Positions 37,159 through 46,939 are shown, counted from the stretch's first letter. The stretch: 64,000 nucleotides of DNA from Alteromonas sp. C1M14 (GCF_018860965.1 NZ_JAHKQF010000008.1:248001-312000), one strand, 5' to 3'. Notes: generated from the sequence alone by a model not told the origin. Numbers and translations: made by a program.

Positions 37159-38496
37159 ATGCAAAACATATCTCTGCCGGCAGATTCACCGCTGTTGTCA
37201 ACAGAATTTATCTACGGCGTTGCCACCTCAAGTTTTCAAATTGAAGGGGATAGAGCGGGGCGGTCTGATAACATTTGGGATACATTTTGCGCCTTGCCAG
37301 CGGCCATCGAAGACGGTTCAAATGGTGATGTTGCCTGCGAACATGTAAAATTTTGGCAAAAAGATGTGGAACTGATTGCCGAACTCGGGGTAGATGCCTA
37401 TCGTCTTTCGGTGTCATGGAGTCGGGTTATTCAGTCTGATGGCAGCGTCAACCAGCAGGGGTTGCGGTTTTACGTTAATCTAGTGGATGCGCTCGTGGCT
37501 AGAGGTATACAGGTTTTCGTTACCCTTTATCATTGGGATCTACCCCAAACCTTAGAGGATAACGGTGGCTGGTTGAATCGGCAGACTACAGATGCTTTCG
37601 CCTTTTATACTTCAGTAGTTGCGCAAGCTTTAGGAAATAACGTCACTGCTTATGCAACCTTAAACGAACCTTTTTGTTCGGCTTATCTAGGCTACGAAAC
37701 CGGCATACATGCGCCGGGAAAAACCGGGGTTAAAAATGGGCGACAAGCGGCCCATCATTTGCTGGTGGCCCACGGTAAGGCCATGCAGGTGTTGCAAAAA
37801 GTTTGTCCAAATAGCAAGCATGGTATTGTATTGAATTTTTCTACCTGCTATCCCGCGTCAGGGTCTGCGGCCGACAAGAGGGCATCGGAATTTGCCGATC
37901 AATACCATAATCATTGGTACTTGATGCCCTTAATCGAAGGGCGCTATCCCGATGTTATCCATGATTTGCCCTTAGAGCATCAGCCTGATATTGCCCCTGG
38001 TGATATGGCGCTTATTCGTCAACCGTTAGATTACCTCGGTGTGAACTACTACAACCCCACTGATTACGCGGCTAATGAGCATGGCGAAGCGGTGGTTGTG
38101 CCTCCTAACGGTGTGCCAGTGACGGCCATGGGGTGGGAGATAAACCCCGCGGCTTTTACTGCATTATTGCTGGCGTTACACCAGCGGTATCAACTGCCGC
38201 CCCTTTATATTACCGAAAATGGCGCTGCAATGGAGGATCGTCTCGAACAGGGCGAAATTAAGGATGACTCTCGCATTGCGTATTATCATGCCCACTTAAA
38301 TGCCGTGCATCATGCGGTGGTGGCAGGCGTTGATATTAAAGGTTACTTTGCCTGGAGCTTAATGGATAATTTCGAATGGTCGCTGGGGTATACCAAACGA
38401 TTTGGCATTGTTTATGTTGATTACCCAACTCAACAACGTATACCTAAGCATAGTGCCAAGGCGTATCGAACCTTGTTAAAGACTAGAGCTAAATGA
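37159..38496 (+). CDS. GH1 beta-glucosidase
   Basis: Cytoplasmic glycoside hydrolase family 1 enzyme splitting beta-glucosides such as cellobiose or laminaribiose. 445 residues, no signal peptide. Seen: N-terminal FIYGVATSSFQIEG, YRLSVSWSRV, TLYHWDLPQTLEDNGGW, the acid/base Glu170 in TLNEPF, the nucleophile Glu353 in YITENGAA, and C-terminal GYFAWSLMDNFEWSLGYTKRFGIVYVDY with the glucose-binding Glu-Trp. It is the first gene of the rightward operon. Together with the exported GH3 this suggests outside trimming, import and final cleavage inside the cell. Confidence 0.95.
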   Translation: MQNISLPADSPLLSTEFIYGVATSSFQIEGDRAGRSDNIWDTFCALPAAIEDGSNGDVACEHVKFWQKDVELIAELGVDAYRLSVSWSRVIQSDGSVNQQGLRFYVNLVDALVARGIQVFVTLYHWDLPQTLEDNGGWLNRQTTDAFAFYTSVVAQALGNNVTAYATLNEPFCSAYLGYETGIHAPGKTGVKNGRQAAHHLLVAHGKAMQVLQKVCPNSKHGIVLNFSTCYPASGSAADKRASEFADQYHNHWYLMPLIEGRYPDVIHDLPLEHQPDIAPGDMALIRQPLDYLGVNYYNPTDYAANEHGEAVVVPPNGVPVTAMGWEINPAAFTALLLALHQRYQLPPLYITENGAAMEDRLEQGEIKDDSRIAYYHAHLNAVHHAVVAGVDIKGYFAWSLMDNFEWSLGYTKRFGIVYVDYPTQQRIPKHSAKAYRTLLKTRAK

Positions 38497-38544
38497 AAAA
38501 TAACGGTACATTCCATTATCATGTTTAACGGTTAAATTCTTTTT

Positions 38545-39555
38545 ATGGCAACCATTTACGAAGTATCAGAAGTCGCCGGTGTGTCACTGGCCACGGTGTC
38601 TCGGGTAATGAACGGCAACGCCAAAGTTAGCGATCGAACACGCCGTAAGGTGCTCGATGCCATGGCGTCTCTTGGCTACAAACCCAATGCCATTGCCCAG
38701 TCCCTTGCTTCAAATCGTACAAACAGCATAGGGCTGTTGGTGTCTGAATTACACGGTTCTTACTTCGGCGATTTGATGAGTACGGTAGAGCGTGTGCTCA
38801 AAGCAAATGGAAAACACGTGATTATCACCGCAGGCCATACCGATGAAAACACCGAACTTGAAGCCATCGATTTTTTAAAAAGTCGCCGTTGTGATGCCCT
38901 TATTGTGCATGCCGAAGCGGTTAGCGATGGGTATTTGCAAGATCTTGCGCAATCAGACGTACCTGTGGCGGTCATTAACCGTCAGGTTGAAGGGATCCCG
39001 TCTCACTGTTTTGTCGTGAATAACGAACAAGGGGGATATATCGCAGCTAAAGCGGCCATTGAGCAAGGGCATCGACATATTGGTTATGTTAGCGGGCCCA
39101 TGTTGAAAAAAGATGCCCAAGATCGCCTTGCAGGTCATGTTCGCGCCCTTACCGAACAAGGCATTTCCCATGATGAGTCTTTAGTTTACGAAGGTGATTA
39201 CCATGAGTCTTCTGGTCAGGCGGGATGTTTAGCACTGCTTGAGCAACACCCCCAAATAACAGCCCTAATTTGCGCAAATGACGAAATGGCCTTTGGCGCC
39301 ATGACGGCTGCCCGAGAAGCGGGCCTGTGTGTGCCCGAAGATTTGTCTATTGTGGGCTTCGATAATGTACTTTTTTCCCGTTATCTGTTTCCAAAATTAA
39401 CCACCGTTGAAAACCCCATTAGTGCCATGGGCGAAATGGCTGCGAACTGGATCCTCAAAGAAGTGTATGACCTAAAGTGCCCCCATCCTATTGAGCACCT
39501 TTTTGTGCCAACCTTAGTTGAGCGGGCGTCGCTTGGCAGGGCCCAGGATGCGTAG
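38545..39555 (+). CDS. LacI-family regulator of the beta-glucoside locus
   Basis: 336 residues. The N-terminal helix-turn-helix is TIYEVSEVAGVSLATVSRVMNGNAKVSDRTRRKV with hinge helix PNAIAQSLASNRTNSIGLLV, followed by a periplasmic-binding-protein-like effector domain (VIITAGHTDEN, HIGYVSGP, ALICANDEMAFGAM, IVGFDNVLFSRYLFPKLTTVENP). It is very probably the protein that binds the two TGTAAGCGCTTACA-type operators upstream of the GH1 gene. It is likely a repressor relieved by a sugar product, but activator action is possible. It overlaps the next MFS gene by eight bases. Confidence 0.93.
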   Translation: MATIYEVSEVAGVSLATVSRVMNGNAKVSDRTRRKVLDAMASLGYKPNAIAQSLASNRTNSIGLLVSELHGSYFGDLMSTVERVLKANGKHVIITAGHTDENTELEAIDFLKSRRCDALIVHAEAVSDGYLQDLAQSDVPVAVINRQVEGIPSHCFVVNNEQGGYIAAKAAIEQGHRHIGYVSGPMLKKDAQDRLAGHVRALTEQGISHDESLVYEGDYHESSGQAGCLALLEQHPQITALICANDEMAFGAMTAAREAGLCVPEDLSIVGFDNVLFSRYLFPKLTTVENPISAMGEMAANWILKEVYDLKCPHPIEHLFVPTLVERASLGRAQDA

Positions 39556-41119
39556 GTTATGCTCCCCCACGCTCTATTTTACTCTGATTGTATCGTTGGG
39601 AGGCTTTATTTTTGGCTTCGATGCCAGTGTGATTTCTGGTGCCATTGGGTTTATTGATAACGCCTTTGGTTTAACAGAGTGGCAACAGGGTTTTGTGGTG
39701 AGTTCACCAACGCTGGGGGCATTGGTTGCCATGATGGTCGCGGGGGTGATCAGTGACGGCATTGGGCGTCGGAAAACCCTGATTATCATTGCATTTTTAT
39801 ATCTCGTCTCGGCAATTTGCTCGGCCCTGGCAATCAATTATTGGATGTTGTTGGCCGCCCGCTTTATCGGAGGCATGGCATTTTGTTCTTTGATCATTGC
39901 ACCTGTGTATATTTCTGAAATTAGTGCTCCAGAACATCGCGGGCGCATGGTCTCTGTTAATCAATTGAACATCGTGTTGGGTTTTGCACTGTCGTATTTT
40001 AGTAATTATTATTTTTTGCAATTAAGCCAACGTCAATGGGATTGGGTTAAGCACATAGGCATTGCTGAGCACCCATGGCGGTTTATGTTAGGTATGGAAG
40101 TGCTGCCTGCCGTGGTGTGGTTGTTATTGCTCTTCACTATCCCTCGTAGCCCTCGTTGGTTAATGCTAAAAAAGCGCACCGATGAAGCCGCTCAGGTAGT
40201 CAAACATCTGTTTACCCCAGAACAGGCCCAAGCACAATTACAAGGGATCCAGGCTTCATTGCATCAACAGCCGGGGCACTGGAAACAGCCCATGACTATG
40301 CTTGTTAGTAAGAGGATGCGCTTCCCATTAATCCTAGGGTTGATTTTAGCCATATCCCAACAGATCACCGGTATCAATGTGATTTTTTTCTACGCGCCCA
40401 CTATTTTCGAACAAAGTGGCGTGGGCACCAATGCCGCCTTTATGCAGGCTATTTGGGTGGGGATTGTGAACGTGATTTTTACTATAGTGGCCATGGCTTG
40501 CATTGACCGCTGGGGGCGTAAACCTTTACTTATTACTGGTTTAAGTGGTGTCATTATTAGCATGTTAGTGTGTGCATATGGCTTTGCTCAGGCCCAATAC
40601 CAGTTTGATAGCGCTGCAATGCCTGGCATCGGTGAAATTAACGAAGGGGTGTTAAGTAAACTGTATGGCATACAAGGGCAGGTGTATGAGTCTGATGTGT
40701 CATTTAAGCAAGCTTTATTGTCGGCGCTAGGTAAGCAGGATTACGATCAATACCATCATGCCATTCTCAGCGCGAGTATAAGCATGAATGCCCCTTTAGT
40801 ATTGCTAGGCATCATTGCATTTGTGGCATCTTATGCCATTTCTTTAGGGCCTGTGATGTGGGCCATGCTGGCTGAAATTTTTCCAAATCAAACACGTGCA
40901 TTGGCAATATCCTTGGTGGGCGTGGTCAATGCGTTAACCAGTTTTAGTGTGCAGTTTTTATTTCCTTGGGAATTAATGCATCTTGGTGCCGCTGTTACTT
41001 TTGCTATTTATGGTGGCTTTGCGGTGATAAGCCTGTTGCTTGTATTGACACTTTTTCCTGAAACAAAAGGGCGAACGTTGGAGCAAATTGAAAAAAATTT
41101 GCTCCATAAACAAATTTAA
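39548..41119 (+). CDS. Sugar porter family MFS transporter
   Basis: Inner-membrane sugar symporter of the sugar porter family (XylE/GalP-like). The ATG of MRRLCSPTLYFTL, overlapping the end of the lacI gene, gives 523 residues; an upstream in-frame start lies deep in lacI. Signatures: GGFIFGFDASVISGAI, DGIGRRKTLI after helix 2, RFIGGMAFCSLIIAPVYISEISAPEHRGRMV, QQITGINVIFFYAPTIF, DRWGRKPLL and the C-terminal FPETKGRTLEQIE. It carries an extra loop of about 55 residues (about 365-415) before the last helices. It is a second, different transporter in the beta-glucoside locus, so the two carriers may handle different sugars. Confidence 0.93.
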   Translation: MRRLCSPTLYFTLIVSLGGFIFGFDASVISGAIGFIDNAFGLTEWQQGFVVSSPTLGALVAMMVAGVISDGIGRRKTLIIIAFLYLVSAICSALAINYWMLLAARFIGGMAFCSLIIAPVYISEISAPEHRGRMVSVNQLNIVLGFALSYFSNYYFLQLSQRQWDWVKHIGIAEHPWRFMLGMEVLPAVVWLLLLFTIPRSPRWLMLKKRTDEAAQVVKHLFTPEQAQAQLQGIQASLHQQPGHWKQPMTMLVSKRMRFPLILGLILAISQQITGINVIFFYAPTIFEQSGVGTNAAFMQAIWVGIVNVIFTIVAMACIDRWGRKPLLITGLSGVIISMLVCAYGFAQAQYQFDSAAMPGIGEINEGVLSKLYGIQGQVYESDVSFKQALLSALGKQDYDQYHHAILSASISMNAPLVLLGIIAFVASYAISLGPVMWAMLAEIFPNQTRALAISLVGVVNALTSFSVQFLFPWELMHLGAAVTFAIYGGFAVISLLLVLTLFPETKGRTLEQIEKNLLHKQI

Positions 41120-41238
41120 CCGGCGATATGATAGCGCCCCAGCTATTCATTGAGGTAGAATTGCTCGATTAGTAATCATTGATGTCGGCAACGTATAAAG
41201 CAGTGTTGTACTGCTAAGTGTGGGCTGAGCTAGACCGA

Positions 41239-42801
41239 ATGAGAAGTAAGATGAAGTACATCGGTTTATTTTTCAAAGCCCTGCAAGGCTTTATACCTGT
41301 AAAGCATTGTCACTACCTGGTTTTGTTATGGATCTGCGCTTTTCCCGTTGCGGCGGGATGCCAGTTGGTGACACCCCATTATGAGCCCAGTAGTACCACT
41401 GCCATCCCTCTTGAATTAGGCCCCCAAACCTTGGTGTATCGATGTGCACTAGACACCATTCAAGTGATTCATTTTCGCCTCGATATTATCAAAGATGCTT
41501 ACGCGACATTAGACAATGGCATGCAACTGAGCCCGTTAAGCAGCTCGAGTAAGGCATTTATATTACCTGTGGGTGACTATGGATTAAATGTAACGGTAAA
41601 TGCCCAGCGCGCCCGTTTTCTCAATCCCCAAATTGAACCTGTGGCAACCTTTTACCGAAAAGACTATATCCACATTGCCGTGCTTAGCGGTTTTTTAGGT
41701 TTTAGCGCTGCACTCATGATTTTTGTTGGCGTGTTAGGACGAAGTTTAAAAGATACCAGTTTTTACGCTTACAGTGCTTATATCGCCAGTGCAGGAACGT
41801 TTTTCTTTATTCAAGAAGGCATGTTAAACCTCTTTTTTCCCTCTTTTATTTTGGCAAATGATATCCGTCTAAAATTGGTTTTTGCCGGTCTTACGGTTTG
41901 GACCTCAGTGCGCTTTATTATGCAACTGCTTGATATTCCAACTTTAATAAATAAAAGGTATGGTTATATACTGAATGGCGCAGCAGGTTCGGTGTTAGCT
42001 TTAGCGCTGTTACAAGGCATACTGCCCGAGTCGTATACCCAGTCGTTTAGCGGCATTATGGGGTTAATTACGCTAGTTGGTATAGGCGGTATATTAGTTG
42101 CTACTGTGTATGCGGTAAAACAAAAGGTGCCGGCGGCACAACTAGTGCTAGTGTCACTGATAGTCATATTTTTTAGTATGGTTTTTCGTTTATATCTTCA
42201 CGATGTGAGCCCTTTTTTACATCGCTATGGGTTGATTATTTCGGTGACCATTGAAGCGATGTTATTAGCCATTGCAGCATCTGAAAAAGTGCGCCGTTTA
42301 AATATCGACAAAACCCGTGCATTTCGTGATGCATCAGCAGACAGTTTGTGCCCAGTACTGAACCGACGAGGTTGGGAATCGGCAGCCAATCAGATGCTCA
42401 AACGACACGCCAGTAGTGGTGGCGTTTTGTCTTTATTTTTTATTGATTTAGATAAATTTAAGCAAATCAATGATGCCTATGGGCATGGCGTAGGTGATGA
42501 GGTCTTAGTTCATGTTGCAACTATTTTAAAAGAGCAATGCCGCGAACAAGATTTAGTGGGCCGTTTAGGGGGAGATGAGTTCGTGGTACTCGGTTACAGT
42601 TTAAACCGCTATCAATCTGAACGCCTTCGTGACCGATTAAACACCCTATGCAACGAGTTTGTTGTCGATATCAATAATAAAACCATTACTCTAAGTGCTA
42701 GTTTAGGCCATTGCATGGTAATAGAACCCCATAAGAATATTCAGACGCTTCTGCATCAGGCTGATTTGCAAATGTACGAGCAAAAGCACCGTACAAGTTG
42801 A
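41239..42801 (+). CDS. Diguanylate cyclase with 7TM sensor region
   Basis: Predicted membrane c-di-GMP synthase. About 520 residues (in-frame starts at 41239 or 41251; neither has a strong ribosome site). Order: a signal-like hydrophobic stretch, a short extracytoplasmic segment (about 35-140), seven hydrophobic helices resembling a 7TMR-DISM module, and a GGDEF domain. Seen: FIDLDKFKQINDAYGHGVGDE, a canonical GGDEF, and an I-site RxxD exactly five residues before it (REQD). The first helix ends in VAAGC, which looks like a lipobox, but that reading is uncertain. It lies after the beta-glucoside operon with its own upstream region. Confidence 0.88.
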   Translation: MRSKMKYIGLFFKALQGFIPVKHCHYLVLLWICAFPVAAGCQLVTPHYEPSSTTAIPLELGPQTLVYRCALDTIQVIHFRLDIIKDAYATLDNGMQLSPLSSSSKAFILPVGDYGLNVTVNAQRARFLNPQIEPVATFYRKDYIHIAVLSGFLGFSAALMIFVGVLGRSLKDTSFYAYSAYIASAGTFFFIQEGMLNLFFPSFILANDIRLKLVFAGLTVWTSVRFIMQLLDIPTLINKRYGYILNGAAGSVLALALLQGILPESYTQSFSGIMGLITLVGIGGILVATVYAVKQKVPAAQLVLVSLIVIFFSMVFRLYLHDVSPFLHRYGLIISVTIEAMLLAIAASEKVRRLNIDKTRAFRDASADSLCPVLNRRGWESAANQMLKRHASSGGVLSLFFIDLDKFKQINDAYGHGVGDEVLVHVATILKEQCREQDLVGRLGGDEFVVLGYSLNRYQSERLRDRLNTLCNEFVVDINNKTITLSASLGHCMVIEPHKNIQTLLHQADLQMYEQKHRTS

Positions 42802-42870
42802 AGGGCCTTAGTGTCACTTTTGGACACAAATGGGAAAGCTTTAGAGGCATCGCCATTAAGAATTTTCCGG

Positions 42871-43815
42871 TCATTGCATACCGGCTTTTACAGCAACAAG
42901 CCGTTGTCGAATTTTGTCTTCCTCTTGGGCAATACCCACCGCCGTTTTTATGCTCGACGCCACAGCATCCACGGCGGTGGTGTGAGTACCACAAAGTGAA
43001 GACACTAAACACACTGTACGTTCCATACTTGGGCTAACAATACGGCGGGCACTCACCAGTTGGCCTTTGACATGATCATGAATTAAATCCCAAGATGCGA
43101 TGGTGTGTGCAATGCCTTCAACGGCTAACTTGAGGCTGGAATGGGCCGATTGAAAATCCAGTAAAAAGTTAAATTCAATGCCATTTTCAAAGGCGTAGCG
43201 GTCGAGGGTTCGACGCATAGAGTGTTTACCTGGACTCGATACAATGGGGTAATGGGCTAGCTCACTAAATTCAATATCCCTGTTGTTGGTGTGATCAGGA
43301 TCATAGGGGCCCACCAAATACAGCTGCTCCACATAAAGTGGCTCGATCTTTCTATCCACCTTGGTTTGAATGTCATAACTCATCATTAGATCCAGCAAAT
43401 CCCCATCAAATGAGCGTTCGAGGGTTGTGGTATTGCCTTCTTCTACGATAAGGCTAATCCCTGGATAATGGCTTTGCAGAATTCTTGATAAGGGCGCGGC
43501 CAACGCATTGTTTAAACCTACCGGTAACCCTACACGAACATTCCCTGTGGGACTTGCTTTACACCCCACTAGGGATGAACGGACATCGTCGATTTGCTTT
43601 AAAAGGGATTGGGCAGCGGGAAGAAACTGTTCTCCGGCGTAGGTGAGGGCGATGCCTCGCCTATCCCGTTCGAGCAATTTCACCCCTAAACTGGTTTCTA
43701 AGCTTTTTAAACTCATGCTCAACGCCGGAGGCGTGATATGTGAGTTTTCACTGGCTTTGCGTAGGTTGCCCGCCTCGACCACCGCGATGAAATGACGCAA
43801 TTGTCTAATTTCCAC
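42871..43815 (-). CDS. LysR-family regulator divergent from the sulfatase gene
   Basis: 314 residues: N-terminal winged helix MEIRQLRHFIAVVEAGNLRKASENSHITPPALSMSLKSLE and a substrate-binding domain starting near GNVRVGLPVGLNN. The GTG start follows AAGGG with a usual spacing. Its divergence from the sulfatase-maturase genes, with an inverted repeat between them, makes control of that operon likely, with a sulfated compound or sulfate-related signal as a possible ligand. No cysteines resembling OxyR. The C-terminal tail past the domain is polar. Confidence 0.87.
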   Translation of the reverse strand: MEIRQLRHFIAVVEAGNLRKASENSHITPPALSMSLKSLETSLGVKLLERDRRGIALTYAGEQFLPAAQSLLKQIDDVRSSLVGCKASPTGNVRVGLPVGLNNALAAPLSRILQSHYPGISLIVEEGNTTTLERSFDGDLLDLMMSYDIQTKVDRKIEPLYVEQLYLVGPYDPDHTNNRDIEFSELAHYPIVSSPGKHSMRRTLDRYAFENGIEFNFLLDFQSAHSSLKLAVEGIAHTIASWDLIHDHVKGQLVSARRIVSPSMERTVCLVSSLCGTHTTAVDAVASSIKTAVGIAQEEDKIRQRLVAVKAGMQ

Positions 43816-43927
43816 TTTTTACCCTTTTTGGCACCGAATCGTATCGGCGTGTAACATCATGGTAAGCAATACTTAACAACTTAAACAAAATAATCAAATA
43901 TATTTAACTTTTTTACTTTGCTAATTT

Positions 43928-43955
43928 CGCCTTGTTAACAAAATGTTTCAAGGCG
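43928..43955. promoter_or_regulatory. Inverted repeat in the LysR-sulfatase divergent region
   Basis: CGCCTTG and CAAGGCG are perfect 7-bp arms separated by 14 bp, about 70 bp before the sulfatase start. The geometry fits a LysR-type recognition site. Binding is inferred. Confidence 0.45.
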
Positions 43956-44023
43956 TGGCACAAAGTGACACCCCTGAACTAGCCCCAATAGCCACTGGAA
44001 AATACCAATAAAGAGGGTTTCAC

Positions 44024-45781
44024 ATGACGTTGTCTAAATGTGCAATAGCCACCATTGCTGCGCTGTCTTTTACTACCGCTGTGACAAAAGTAAATGCACA
44101 GGAACAGGAAAAAGAAAAACCGAATGTTGTGCTGATCGTTACCGACGATATGGGCTATAGCGATTTATCCTGTTTTGGCGGTGAAATACCCACGCCAAAC
44201 ATCTGCTCTTTGGCAGAAAATGGCCTGAAAGTGACCGACTATTACACTAATCCTATGTCGGCGCCCACCCGTTCTATGCTGCTGACAGGGGTTGATAATC
44301 ACAAAGCCGGACTAGGCAACATGCCGCCCTTGTTAGGTGGAAACCAAGTAGGCCGTCCGGGTTATGAAGGGGCTTTGAATAACCGTGTGGTAACGGTGGC
44401 GGAAATGCTTACTTTTGCAGGCTATCACACCTATATGGCGGGAAAGTGGCACTTGGGTCACACTTACCAGACATCGCCGAAAGGTCGGGGCTTTGAAAAA
44501 TCATTTGGCTTTACCGGTGGTGGCGTCTCACACTGGAGCGATGCCCTACCGTTAAACCCCTTTGAAGCGCCATTCTTTTATTATTTGGAAGATGGGCTAA
44601 GAGTGGATAAGTTACCCGATGACTTTTACTCTTCTGACTATTACACCGATAAGATTATCAGTTACATCGATAGCCAGCCTAAAACCGATCCCTTTTTTGC
44701 TTATCTGGCTTTTACCGCCCCCCATGATCCCTTGCAAGCCCACCAGCAATGGATAGACAAATTTGACGATGGCCGTTACGACGTCGGTTACGATGTGATC
44801 CGCCAACAGCGTTTGGCTAACGCAAAAGCGTTGGGTTTGGTAAGTGAAGATACCCAAGATATTGTCAACAACAAAGATTATCAGCCGTGGGATACCTTAA
44901 CGGCGGAAGAGAAAAAAGTGTCTGCGAAAAAGATGGCCATTTACGCGGCCATGGTGGCTGAAGTTGATGCCAATGTGGGTAAGTTAATTCGTCATCTTAA
45001 AGCCATTGGCGAGTTTGATGACACTCTCTTTATTTACACCCACGATAATGGGACGAACCCCAAACCTACTCGCAATTATACCGGTAACTCGAAAAAGTTC
45101 CTTTCCCAGTTCGACAACCGCTTTGACAACATGGGACAGCCGGGATCATATCTTTCCTACGAAGCCGGCTGGGCAGAGGCTGGCACGTCGCCTTTTTCCT
45201 ATTACAAAACCACCACCGGACAAGGGGGCGTGCGGGTGCCGCTGATTGTGTCAGGCAACGCCATTGCACGGAAAAACACCTTTGCAACCTCGGGCAATAT
45301 TCATGTTACCGATGTGACGCCCACCATCATTGATTGGGCGGGGGTGGACAAACCTAAGGTGCGTAACGGTATCGAACTATATGATTTTGACGGCCGTTCT
45401 TTTCGCGGGTTTGTAGAAGGAAAATCGGATCATGTTCGTACCCCTAGCGACGGAATATTCTTCGAATTGAATAACTACAAAATGGTCATTCAAGGGGACT
45501 ATAAGTTGCGGGCGTTTGCTGGCCCTCATAGTAAAACCGTAGGCACCCAATGGATGTTGTTTAACATTGCTGATGATCCCTCGGAACAACATGATTTGGC
45601 GGGTGTTTACCCTGACAAGGTGAAAGCCCTGAGCGCACTTTATGACGACTATGCGAAAAAGGCGGGTGTAGTAGAGAAAGAGCCCGGTTATCCCACTATG
45701 TACCACCGTCAGACCTGGTCTATTCGAGACGATGTATTTAGTGGTAACCCCGATGATTCAGGTCTTCCTCAACGAAAATAG
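44024..45781 (+). CDS. Exported Ser-type arylsulfatase
   Basis: Sulfate-ester hydrolase of the alkaline-phosphatase fold. 585 residues with an N-terminal signal peptide (CAIATIAALSFTTAVTKVNAQ). The metal/substrate motif NVVLIVTDDMGYSDLSCFGG starts near residue 35. The formylglycine site is S79-A-P81-T-R83 (SxPxR), so the catalytic residue comes from Ser, not Cys, and needs an anSME maturase, which is the next gene. Also seen: AGKWHLGHTYQTSPKGRGF, YTHDNGTNPKPTRNY and VTDVTPTIIDWAG. GVDNHKAGLG after the active site resembles Pseudomonas AtsA-type sulfatases. The substrate (aryl or carbohydrate sulfate) is unknown. Confidence 0.92.
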   Translation: MTLSKCAIATIAALSFTTAVTKVNAQEQEKEKPNVVLIVTDDMGYSDLSCFGGEIPTPNICSLAENGLKVTDYYTNPMSAPTRSMLLTGVDNHKAGLGNMPPLLGGNQVGRPGYEGALNNRVVTVAEMLTFAGYHTYMAGKWHLGHTYQTSPKGRGFEKSFGFTGGGVSHWSDALPLNPFEAPFFYYLEDGLRVDKLPDDFYSSDYYTDKIISYIDSQPKTDPFFAYLAFTAPHDPLQAHQQWIDKFDDGRYDVGYDVIRQQRLANAKALGLVSEDTQDIVNNKDYQPWDTLTAEEKKVSAKKMAIYAAMVAEVDANVGKLIRHLKAIGEFDDTLFIYTHDNGTNPKPTRNYTGNSKKFLSQFDNRFDNMGQPGSYLSYEAGWAEAGTSPFSYYKTTTGQGGVRVPLIVSGNAIARKNTFATSGNIHVTDVTPTIIDWAGVDKPKVRNGIELYDFDGRSFRGFVEGKSDHVRTPSDGIFFELNNYKMVIQGDYKLRAFAGPHSKTVGTQWMLFNIADDPSEQHDLAGVYPDKVKALSALYDDYAKKAGVVEKEPGYPTMYHRQTWSIRDDVFSGNPDDSGLPQRK

Positions 45782-45814
45782 CAGGCTCTTTTTAAAGCAT
45801 AGTATGGAGGCATT

Positions 45815-46939
45815 ATGAACTACCCTTTTCATCTCATCATCAAGCCGGTTGGTGATCAATGTAATTTAAATTGCAGCTACTGCTTTTATAAAGAAAAAAG
45901 CGAAGAGGGTACTGTAATGACCTTCGCGACGCTGGAAAAGCTGACCCAACAGTACATTGAAGAGCAGCCCGGGTCTTGCAAGGAAGTGCAGTTTGTTTGG
46001 CAGGGCGGTGAGCCTATGCTGGCGGGCTTGTCGTTTTATCAACACGCCATGGTTTTGCAGGAAAAATACCGTAGACCCGGTATGGCTATCACGAATGCCA
46101 TACAAACCAACGGGACGTTAATCACTAATCGATGGATTGAATTTCTAAAGCAATATGATTTTCAGGTAGGTATTTCCATCGACGGTATGGCTGGCGTGCA
46201 CGATGCCGAGCGTATTTACTACACCGGTAAGTCGTCACATCACAAGGTTATTGAGGCATATAGGAAGCTTCAGAAAGCGGCGATCACCACCAATATTTTG
46301 TGTGTTGTGCATCAAAATAATGTGGGGATGGGAAAGCAAATATACCAGTATTTTGTGAATGACTTAAAAGCCAAAAATATCCAGTTTTTGCCTGTGGTTG
46401 GGCAGGCCACCATCGCCCCTGCTTTGTGGGGCGAGTTCCTTGTACAGAGTTTTGGCGCTTGGTGTGATGATGGCGTTGGTCGCGTGTCGGTGCAACTTTT
46501 TGATGCGTCTTATGCGCGGATTATCCAAGGCATTGAAACCTTTTGTGTGCATTCCCATGAATGCGGGCAGCAACTTGCTGCAGAACGAAACGGCGATATC
46601 TTTTCATGCGATCAGTACGTGGAAAAGCAACATCACATTGGCAATGTGACCAGTGAAAGCTTCAACACCATGTTGGCTAAGCCGGTTCACAATGAATTTG
46701 TCTCTATGTCTACCCGCCACGACATCGCTTGCCAGAGCTGTGAAATAAAAGGGCTGTGTCAGGGCGGATGTCCTAAGCATCGAGATCAGCATGGCAAAAA
46801 TAAATTGTGTGAAGGCTATTATCGCTTTTTCACCCACGCCATCCCGTATTTCTACGCCTTTGGTGAATGCGTGCGGCGCAACATGCCCGTGTATCAATAC
46901 CGGCGTTTTTTACCGGAAATAACAATGAAAATCGCTTAG
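45815..46939 (+). CDS. Anaerobic-type sulfatase-maturating enzyme (anSME), radical SAM
   Basis: Converts the active-site Ser or Cys of sulfatases to formylglycine using S-adenosylmethionine radicals. 374 residues. The radical-SAM cluster motif CxxxCxxC is C16-N-L-N-C20-S-Y-C23; VWQGGEPMLAGLSFY follows. The C-terminal SPASM region has FCVHSHECGQQL, DIFSCDQYV with the catalytic Asp next to Cys, and the cysteine set CQSCEIKGLCQGGCPKHR plus a final Cys, for two further 4Fe-4S clusters. It begins 33 bp after the sulfatase with GGAGG, so the pair is an operon in which the maturase serves its neighbour. Confidence 0.93.
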   Translation: MNYPFHLIIKPVGDQCNLNCSYCFYKEKSEEGTVMTFATLEKLTQQYIEEQPGSCKEVQFVWQGGEPMLAGLSFYQHAMVLQEKYRRPGMAITNAIQTNGTLITNRWIEFLKQYDFQVGISIDGMAGVHDAERIYYTGKSSHHKVIEAYRKLQKAAITTNILCVVHQNNVGMGKQIYQYFVNDLKAKNIQFLPVVGQATIAPALWGEFLVQSFGAWCDDGVGRVSVQLFDASYARIIQGIETFCVHSHECGQQLAAERNGDIFSCDQYVEKQHHIGNVTSESFNTMLAKPVHNEFVSMSTRHDIACQSCEIKGLCQGGCPKHRDQHGKNKLCEGYYRFFTHAIPYFYAFGECVRRNMPVYQYRRFLPEITMKIA

